From the NCBI GenBank assembly GCA_031216915.1, contig CM062289.1, forward strand, positions 395,772,674-395,836,673: 64,000 nt of DNA, written 5' to 3'. Shown one piece after another: positions 56,878-64,000 of the stretch. The number at the start of each line of letters is the position of its first letter. Positions within the stretch are counted from its first letter, which is position 1. Source of the DNA: Pictodentalium vernedei (Eukaryota > Mollusca > Scaphopoda > Dentaliida > Dentaliidae). Below the pieces are notes generated by a model. The model was given only the letters and a program-made list of their open reading frames with translations. It was not told the DNA's origin and ran no database searches. The position numbers and the translations under genes are program-made.

Positions 56878-57240
56878 TTATTTATTTATTGATGTTTTAA
56901 GGTCACATATTTATGCACAATGGCTAACCATGACCGTGACAGTTTTATGGGTGGAGGAAGCCGGAGTACCCGGAGAGAACCACCGATTAACGACGAGCAG
57001 CTGCCAGCTACCCAACATCGTAACTCCGCACTGCAGCACAGGCAGGGTTAGATTGGTTGAAGACATGCGTACCATCGACGTGCAGTACGCCTTAGTACAC
57101 GGCGTCATCTTGCCCCCACGTGGGCAATGGGGATGAAGTGTCTTGCCCAAGGACACAACGCGGTTGCCGCAGGTGGGATTCGAACAGAGGACCTCTCGGC
57201 TTGCAGCCTGCACCTCTACCTACTGAGCCACCGCGCTCCC
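56878..57240 (-). mobile_element. inner SINE, full length, inserted in another SINE
   Basis: Complete reversed tRNA-headed SINE, from a TTATTTATTTATTG tail to the head ACTGAGCCACCGCGCTCCC. The target duplication ACCATTGACAT is at 56867-56877 and 57241-57251. The B-box region GGGATTCGAACAG is well kept. Confidence 0.95.
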
Positions 57241-57251
57241 ACCATTGACAT

Positions 57252-57420
57252 GCAGTACGCCTTAGTACATGGCATCATCTTGAACGCCTTAGTACATGGC
57301 ATCATCGTGCCCCCATGTTGGCAACCGCGATAAAGTGCCTTGCCCAAGGACATTACGTGGGTCGTCCCAGACAAACTCGGGACCTCTATCATAGAAGTCA
57401 AACAGTCTACCACTGAGAAA
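57252..57420 (-). mobile_element. outer SINE, head part
   Basis: Continues the outer SINE: GCAGTACGCC, TTGCCCAAGGACATTACG and a head ending AGTCTACCACTGAG. A ~26-base segment (CGCCTTAGTACATGGCATCA) is duplicated within it. Confidence 0.88.
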
Positions 57421-57946
57421 ATGTGCTTTCTTTCCTGGCGGTATTCATATTTTTTACGGCCAAACTGGTGTTGGATAACACGGAACACCAAAACATATAA
57501 CACAAAATTTGTTCCCCATTGATTTTTGAAAGCAGTTATGGAAATTTCAAAGAGCTCTTTCCTTTTTGTTTTTGGACAAGTGAGTATTCACTCAAAGTCA
57601 TTTTTTGCAGAGTGCTATTTTTAAGTGGCCAAAGCACATGTTTCATTAAGTCCCAGAACATAACTAAAGCCGGATTTATTGATTAAACATCTCTGCATAT
57701 AGCAAAGCAAAGTGTCTCAAATTAACCCATTCCAAAATGATAGTAGAGGGTAACCAAAGTTGGATAATTTGGGTATTTCCAAATGGTACACTTATTCTCA
57801 CTCTCATTGTGCTTGAGGGTTAAATCCGAGATTGAAAAGATATACCAATCTTACTCAGGGGAGGTGAGTACAGAAAAGTACGAAATTAATCCGAAAATGA
57901 ATTTTGTCTGACGGTACTAATATTTGTACGAGCAAAACTGGAACTG
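57421..57946. repeat. degenerate start of satellite array 2
   Basis: Blocks such as ACTTATTCTCACTCTCATTG, TGTGCTTGAGGGTTAAATC near 57790-57830 match the monomers at 60110-60145 and 60650-60685, with more decay. Confidence 0.65.
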
Positions 57947-58206
57947 GATTTATTTATTTATTTATTATTTTATTCATTTATTAGGTTTTAATGACGCATT
58001 AACAGCCAAGGTCATATTATGAGGGTGACAATTGTATGGGTGGAGGAAGCCGAAGTACCCAGAGAGAACCACCGAGCAATGACCAGCAGCTGCCAGCTCC
58101 CCAACATAGGTAGGGTTAGATTGGTTGAAGACATGCGCACCATCGACGTGCAGTATGCCTTAGTACACGGCGTCATGGTGCCCCCATGCGGACAGTCGGG
58201 GTGAAG
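57947..58206 (-). mobile_element. SINE, minus strand, head missing
   Basis: TTTATT-rich tail, GGTGGAGGAAGCCGAAGTAC, AGAACCACCGAGCAATG, ACCATCGACGTGCAGTATG and a stop at CAGTCGGGGTGAAG. The head is replaced by the palindrome that starts at 58207. Confidence 0.87.
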
Positions 58207-58275
58207 TGATCGGGACATAATTGGAATATATCCGACAGATACAATGTCTGATATATTCCAATTATGTCCCGATCA
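58207..58275. repeat. 69 bp near-perfect palindrome
   Basis: TGATCGGGACATAATTGGAA... (58207) is mirrored by ...CCAATTATGTCCCGATCA (ends 58275). Arms are 31 bases with one mismatch, around GATACAA. It sits exactly at the truncated end of a SINE. Confidence 0.95.
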
Positions 58276-59117
58276 TGCAAGGCAGCAACTTGAAATTCTC
58301 AGAATGTTTCCTACTGTCCCTGCCCGACAGTTTAGTATCTTTGTCAAGTGCCGAGACCGCGTGGAAATAGCGTGGATCAGGTGAAAACCGAGGGCACGAT
58401 TCGTGCCTATTTTATTCTCAACTCAACGACTTTTCCATTCATTATTTACCTGTCATCGGCTGAGTTAGGTATTATATTTGTCTATTTGATGAACTTTTCA
58501 ACCATAATTATTTGCGGCTTCATGTAGCACCGCTGAAAGGCCACTGCACGGTTACCAATATATTCAGGGATTGATTTTACGAAAATAACAATTATTCCGA
58601 CTATACCCACATGGGAACTCCTAAATATGCCAAGGGTTAAACTTTTGATAATCACGTATAAAACAGAAGTTGTCATGCTATGCTTGCTGCATGCTGGCAT
58701 AGAAAACATTCAGCGCTCAATGAATTAGGAATGGAGTAAATTGTCACTAAAACCTACGAAATTCTGAAAAAAATGAGTTTTTTTCGACGGCATCTACCAT
58801 TATGCATCTGAGACAGGGATTACGTTAAACTTTACAGCAACCTTATAACAGAAAATATTCTTGGAATTGAACTGTGAATCCGAATTTCGAAAGCATTTTC
58901 GGATATTCTATTCCAAACTACCGCTGCACGCTATCAATATTCAGTGATTTTATGAAAATTAAAATTATTCCGACCATACCCATATGGGCAATCTCGAATC
59001 TGCCAACGGTTAAACTTTTAATAATGACATATAAAGCAAAGCAAAAGTTGTCATACTATGACTGCTGCATACAGCCATAGAAAACGTTCAGCGCTCAATC
59101 AATTACAAATGGAGTTT

Positions 59118-59165
59118 GTTGGTGGTTAACGTCACATATTTATGCACCATGGCTAATCGTGACAC
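59118..59165 (-). mobile_element. SINE tail fragment
   Basis: TTGGTGGTTAACGTCACATA and CACCATGGCTAATCGTGACA match the 3-prime part of reversed SINEs (compare 56894-56942). Confidence 0.7.
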
Positions 59166-59207
59166 AACATGGAGATGAAGTCAAGTTTAGTCAATCGTTG
59201 ATCAACA

Positions 59208-59340
59208 TGTTGCCCATTTTAGAGGACTTTCACCCCAAGCATTGGTGACTGGGTCCTATTTTACTAGTAAAGCGGAACTGGTTTACCACAGTAAACAAGT
59301 GCTGCTTACTTCCCGGGGTTCCCACGGGGATACAAATGGA
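59208..59340 (-). repeat. dispersed repeat P, copy 2
   Basis: GCCCATTTTAGAGGACTTTC, TTGGTGACTGGGTCC, GTTTACCACAGTAAAC and CGGGGTTCCCACGGG are the reverse of 30740-30860. Confidence 0.75.
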
Positions 59341-61038
59341 GTAGACCGTCACTTAAACTTACCAAATTCTGAAAAGGAGAGTTTTTTTTGGACTGCACCT
59401 ATCTTTATGCAAACAGAACGAGCATAGGGTTAAACTTTACAACCAAACTTACAACAGCGAATATGCTCGGTAGGCAATTGTAAATACGAACATGTAAATC
59501 ATTTTTCGATATTCTTTTCGAAAATGGAAGAAAAGTGAGCTCCAAATTAGCCAATTTTATGAAAAATTTTAGGGCACTCAAATTCAAGGCCCGAAAACTG
59601 GGTGAAGGTTAAAACTTTGAATAAAATATATAGCAGCAAAATTGTTCTTGGATGAAGGCCCAATCCTTTCATGGAAAAGGTTTTGATACAATATGGCTCC
59701 AGTGCTGAGAAAGTGCATGCAAACGTTGGCGAAAATAACAATTCTGACAGTACCCTTTATGGGAAGTATCAAATCTGCCAAGGGTTAAACTTTTAACAAC
59801 ATATAGAACAAAATTTGACATACTTTGACTGCTGCAAGCAGCTATAGAAAACAGAGCTCAAGCAATTAAAAATGGAGTAAATCGCCACCTAAATTTTCCA
59901 AATTCTGAAATAATTGGATTTTGTTTGGACGGTACCTACTTTTATGCAACCAGAATGGGATAGGGTTAAACTTTACAACCAAACTAACAACAGCAAATAT
60001 GCCCGATAGTCAATTGTGAATACGTACATGGAAAGTGTTTGAAATTAACCCCTTCCAAAATGATAGAAAAGGCAACCAAAAATGGCTAACTTTGGCATTT
60101 TCAAACGGTACTCTTATTCTCGGCCTCATTGTGCTAGAGGGTTAAATCTGAGATTAAGAAGTAAACAGTAACTTTCTTCCACAATCATTGTTGCATCTAC
60201 CCATACCAAAATAATTGTTACAACTACCTTGTAATTAGAAAAAATTGCTCTTGAAGTTAGCGAAAATAACAATTATTCTGACAGTACCCTTATGGGAAGT
60301 CTCAAATCTGCCAAGGGTTAAACTTTTAATAATAACATATAGAACAAAATTTGTCATACTTTGACTGCTGCAAGCATCTATGGAAAACATTCAGAGCTCA
60401 AGCAATTTAAAATGGAGTAAATCGTCACCTAAACTTACCAAATTCTGAAAAAATTGAGTTTTTTTGGACGGTACCTACTTTTATGCAACCAGAATGGGAT
60501 AGGGTTAAACTTTACAACCAAACTTACAACAGCAAATATGCTCGATAGTCAATTGTGAATACAATCACGAAAAGTGTTTGAAATTAACCCCTTTCCAAAA
60601 TGATGGAAAAAGCAACCAAAGTTGGCTAATTTTGGCATTTTCAAACGGTACTCTTATTCTCACCCTCATTGTGCTTGGGGGTTAAATCTGAGATTAAAAA
60701 GTAAACAGTAACTTTCTTCCGCAATCATTGTTGCATCTATCCATATCAAAATAATTGTTACAACCTTGTTATTAGAGAAATTTGCCCTTGAAGTTGGTCA
60801 ATTTTGAAGAAAAATTCTATATTCATGTCATTTTTGGCCAGTGGGGGTTAAAATTGATAGATCTGAGTGGTGATTGTGGTGTATCATATTATGCTCTAAA
60901 TGTGTGGAAAATTTGAGCTAAATAACTGTAAACAATTTTGAGACATTCGAAAAATGGTGAAATTTTGAAGGTTTTGGCAGAATATTTTGAAAACACGCGT
61001 TTTCACAGATATGACGATACCGCATTTCACTAGTTTTT

Positions 61039-61160
61039 ATGGCATTACATAAGTGTGCCAAATTTGGTCAAAATCGTACAACTTGTTTTCGAGCAGTTCA
61101 ACAGACAAAATTCAGGGAGGAAGAAAAAAAAAAAAAAAAAAAAAAAGAAAAAAGCCTAAT
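61039..61160 (+). repeat. terminal cassette of satellite array 2
   Basis: AAGTGTGCCAAATTTGGTCA, AAATCGTACAACTTG and CAGACAAAATTCAGGG, then an A run and AAAAAGCCTAATAA. The order parallels the cassette that ends each higher-order copy in array 1. Confidence 0.65.
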
Positions 61161-61516
61161 AACTTGGGTTGAATTTAGTGCAACACAGAGAATTTTCCCA
61201 AAATATTGTCTGCACATTTTCTACATTTCGAACAAGACACCCACCCCCTACTAAAGTGTGACATTTTCCCAGATTAAGCCCAATTTTCTCATATAAAGCC
61301 TCCTGATGTTTTATTTATTTTAAGAGTGTGATGTACATCATCTTTAAGGTTTGAAACAGAAATGATGGTATATATTAGCTGATATATTGATATATTTTTA
61401 AAAAATTAAAAAAATTGCACAAGTTGGAAAAGAACATTTTTGGCGCACTCAAGAGACCCACCCACCCCCACGTCACGTCTTGCAAATTTTTGGTGCCCAC
61501 CCCCCCCCCCTCCCCC
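61161..61516. mobile_element. G-tract MITE, right half
   Basis: AACTTGGGTTGAATTTAGTG through CACGTCACGTCTTGC, AAATTTTTGGTGCCC and a C run. Nearly identical to 27319-27681. The left half is missing; array 2 abuts the break. Confidence 0.83.
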
Positions 61517-61997
61517 GGATGAAAGAAGAATTTGTTGTTTGCCGTTAAATTTAGACACTTTTTAAAAATGCTTTGTTGGGTTGCTATGCATTGGCTCTGA
61601 GGACTTATGACCACTCAATTCAGGATACGAATTGTGAATGTCTTCAAGTTTTGTTTGAAAGAGGACAGATTGGGCAATTTTGGTTTGAATTGGAAAAATC
61701 ATGCCCAAATGCCATTAGGAAAGGGTCCCGTAAATAGGCCCCGGTAGACACCCAAACGAATCCCAGAAATATCACTGAGAAAGCCTTCAAAATTGACTAA
61801 ATTCTTTCTGTCAACAGAATACAAAATTGGTTTAACTTGATGCAGTAAAAGGCGACAGTACAAGGTTCCCACTCGAGTAGGTATGATACAAAAAGACTCT
61901 GGTCCCATGGCCAGATATTAAAGGAGGCTCTAGTATAATTCAGCAGCCAAAGACATTACACCAGGACCCCAGTAACAAATAGGATTGTGCTCTCCCA
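61517..61997. other. no feature recognised
   Basis: Short frames only and no repeat match seen. Confidence 0.4.
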
Positions 61998-62245
61998 TTA
62001 ACCCTTAACCCATTGTAACGGCCAAAACCGGCCAGCGCTATTCTCGGAAATCGCCAGTTAATTTATTAATTTTTTCATTTTTTGTCTCAAAAACATAGGT
62101 TATGACCCCCTCATTGGAACGAGCTCGTCTAGCTCGTTCCAATGAGGGGTCATAACCTATGCGTAGTGAGACCAAAAATGAAAAAAATTAGTTCAAGAAT
62201 TTTTTTTGAAAGTGTCGTCTGCTTTTCTTGTTAGGTAAAGGGTTG
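61998..62245. mobile_element. long hairpin MITE, copy 2
   Basis: Ends TTAACCCTTAACCC and GGTAAAGGGTTG. The arms centre at about 62128, with CATAGGTTATGACCCC, TCATTGGAACGAGCT in the left arm and the mirror in the right. The shared ACGGCCAAAACCGG end links it to the copy at 50033 and the half copy at 31516. Confidence 0.82.
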
Positions 62246-62457
62246 AAGAGAGTTTGGTGGTTTTCACCGATTAACTTTTAGAGAACATGAAGGCCTGTTG
62301 CTGTTAATATCAATATCATTAAAATAAACATCTACTAGGATGTCCAGTTCATCTAGCTGGGTGGTTCTTAATTGTACATTCGTGCGCAAATCAGAATGAT
62401 TCTCGCAAAGAAAACAATGAGAATCAACTTTGATTCTTGCCAAATGTTCATTTGATT

Positions 62458-62714
62458 TGGGCAAGGCACTTAATCCCGATTGCCCCCGTGGGTGCACAGT
62501 GGTGCTGTGTATTTAGGAGTACTGCACGTTGATGGTACACCTGTCTTCAACCAATGCTAACCCTGCTTGTGTGCAGTTAGTACATTGGGGAGTCTTGCCA
62601 GTACCTCACCGTTGCTCGGTGGTTCTCTCTCCGGCTTCTTGCATCCATAAAACCATTTGACACAAGGTGACCCTGGCTATCGAAAGTGTTAAACTCCAAT
62701 AAATAAATACATTT
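62458..62714 (+). mobile_element. SINE, 5-prime truncated, with TSD
   Basis: Starts at TGGGCAAGGCACTTAATC; the body contains CTGCACGTTGATGG, AACCAATGCTAACCC and CCGTTGCTCGGTGG; ends ACTCCAATAAATAAAT. The duplication ATTTGATT is at 62450-62457 and 62715-62722. Confidence 0.9.
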
Positions 62715-62722
62715 ATTTGATT

Positions 62723-62960
62723 CTCGTCCGATTCTAATATTATCCTTAAAGGCCTTTAACATTATCTTTTTCTTCCTCAAAATAAGGTAACACTGTCTTA
62801 GCAGTTGTCTAGCTAAGTCTTATGTAGCGGTAACTCTCAAGGGTATAAGAATTCTTATTTAAAACTGAAACTTGATTCTCGCAGTAGGACTTTGCGAAAA
62901 TTCTCGGCGAGCCACCTATTGGGGTCCCCTGGGACCCAAAATTGATGCAGCTTAACACGT
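62723..62960. other. no feature recognised
   Basis: Short frames only. Confidence 0.4.
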
Positions 62961-63330
62961 GTAGATGCGTGACATTGTGAAAATGGCCAACAGGCGAAAT
63001 GGATTCGATTGCACAGACTACCGGTATACCGAAATGCTCTCTTGACTGCGCATTGGCAGTCCACCGACATTTCGATGTACCAGCAGCCTAGTCTATTTAA
63101 TCGCTCAGATGCAAGGAAATGGCGTCCTGGCAGTTTCTCCCATTGGGTCGAACTATGGTCAGCTCGAAGTGTCCACTATCCACCCCGGGTGCAATAATTT
63201 TTTTTCCGAATGAGCGAAAAACACGATATAAATATGCCTCGAAATGTCCTCTATGCGGACTGCAATTGGTTGCTCAGAAGCAGGGAAGCAGCGTTCTTTC
63301 AGTTCGAAAAAAATCAAAATTTTCTTCGGG
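62961..63330 (-). repeat. diverged relative of the 5.4 kb unit interior
   Basis: AACAGGCGAAATGGATTCG, CAGACTACCGGTATACCG, GACATTTCGATGTACCAGC, GCTCAGATGCA and CCATTGGGTCGAACTA match, in reverse, about 980-1200 of the tandem unit. A second, forward-oriented bit (TCGAAATGTCCTCTATGCGG) is near 63238. Similarity is clear but far lower than between the tandem copies. Confidence 0.65.
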
Positions 63331-63945
63331 TCATCCGCCATTAATAGCAATATATTGGCAAGATCAACAATTCAAACTTGTTTGAATACCTTTCTAATTT
63401 TACGTTTTACTCGCCAAGTGTGGAAAGTTTGGACATCTGTACTATCAAATCCATATTGGAAAGGAACCGAAACTGATCGTTTAATCAATTGTACCCAATT
63501 CACCTACGACCAAGATACAGTACACGGGGCTCCACTCATCCAAAAATCTACGCTGATGTTTCTCTGTACAATATCTTTAATACCACACAAAGCACAAGCA
63601 ATGTTTCGGCCGATGGACATTGCTTCAATTTATCGGGACATCAGCTAAAACTTTGCTTGTGTTTTTTAAGATGCAAAGCTATTTTCTGGATGGTACATCC
63701 ACTCCGTGGATGTTAAAGTGGCAATCTACACTCCATAACAGATTTTGTCCACTGCCGAGAACCCTCAACCGGGCCTTGGTTGTCTGGACTGTTGTATCAG
63801 TGACAATGCTCGTTTTTCGCAACTATCAAGTCTTGCAGCACTTTTCCAGTTCCCAGGAGGGGCATTTTCAAATTCCAACTCGTTGTGAAATATACTGGTA
63901 TTCGATAAATTCAAACTAAGGAAAACAGAATTTAACTGTTTCAAC
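63331..63945. other. no gene supported
   Basis: Several overlapping frames of 75-135 codons, none with a recognisable motif or consistent frame. Confidence 0.4.
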
Positions 63946-64000
63946 ACGAGAGGCCGCTTTCCGGTCCAGGAACACGATACGTCATAATTTCATTAAGTAG
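63946..64000 (+). repeat. short block shared with 31836-31880
   Basis: GATACGTCATAATTTCATTA preceded by CCGCTTTCCGGTCCAGGAA. It is cut by the window edge. Confidence 0.55.

Larger units (their letters stand above)
58276..61155. repeat. satellite array 2, ~180 bp monomer
   Basis: GGGTTAAA anchors at about 58633, 58822, 59008, 59427, 59605, 59780, 59958, 60140, 60315, 60500 and 60679, mostly spaced about 180 bases. A three-monomer higher-order period of about 540 is clear between 59780 and 60700. Monomer marks include CTTACAACAGCAAATATGC, CAAACGGTACTCTTATTC and TCATACTTTGACTGCTGCA. It is broken by a SINE tail and repeat P at 59118-59340. No coding frame. Confidence 0.85.

Overview
This is eukaryotic, almost certainly invertebrate metazoan, genomic DNA made mostly of repeats. 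It holds no bacterial-style operons. I found no intact host protein gene, no rRNA gene and no functional tRNA gene. The metazoan call rests on the mixture of mobile elements: LINEs whose reverse transcriptase looks CR1/L2-like, Tc1-like transposases, an Academ-like DNA transposon with an XPG-type nuclease and a cysteine-rich CXC domain, and SINEs with tRNA-like or 5S-rRNA-like heads and TAAA tails. Runs of 10-20 G or C recur throughout. The species cannot be named from the sequence alone.

Layout. 1-13231: two and a half head-to-tail copies of a ~5.43 kb non-coding unit. 13234-25735: a satellite built from ~169 bp half-monomers anchored on GGGTTAA, arranged as a seven-monomer higher-order repeat of ~2.7 kb and interrupted by a 2.1 kb composite TIR element. 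25913-30427: a Tc1-like transposase relic split by a ~3.5 kb element with 200 bp terminal direct repeats, which itself holds a G-tract MITE that in turn holds a SINE. 30428-36900: scattered repeats, strong palindromes, another Tc1 fragment and a full-length tRNA-type SINE. 32755-33310, 36905-40080, 44790-46620 and 48000-48545: four copies of a large dispersed repeat with a promoter-like end (CRE, E-box, NRF1-like and YY1-like motifs) and arrays of GAGTGACTCG. Two LINEs, one of them broken by a Tc1 element with a clean TA duplication, lie within or beside these copies.

48590-49600 is a third tandem array (~160 bp). 51914-56345 is a SINE split by a 3.9 kb Academ-like transposon (TIRs, 3 bp target duplication), whose gene is a pseudogene on the minus strand. 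56684-57420 is a SINE inside a SINE. 57421-61160 is a second GGGTTAA-type satellite (~180 bp), which ends in the same kind of terminal cassette as the first. 61161-64000 carries a half MITE, a long hairpin element, a SINE and a diverged relative of part of the 5.4 kb unit.

Nothing here works as a pathway. The value of the window is its insertion history: nested elements with readable target-site duplications, an unusual transposase architecture, and several repeat families that share period, anchor motif or termini.
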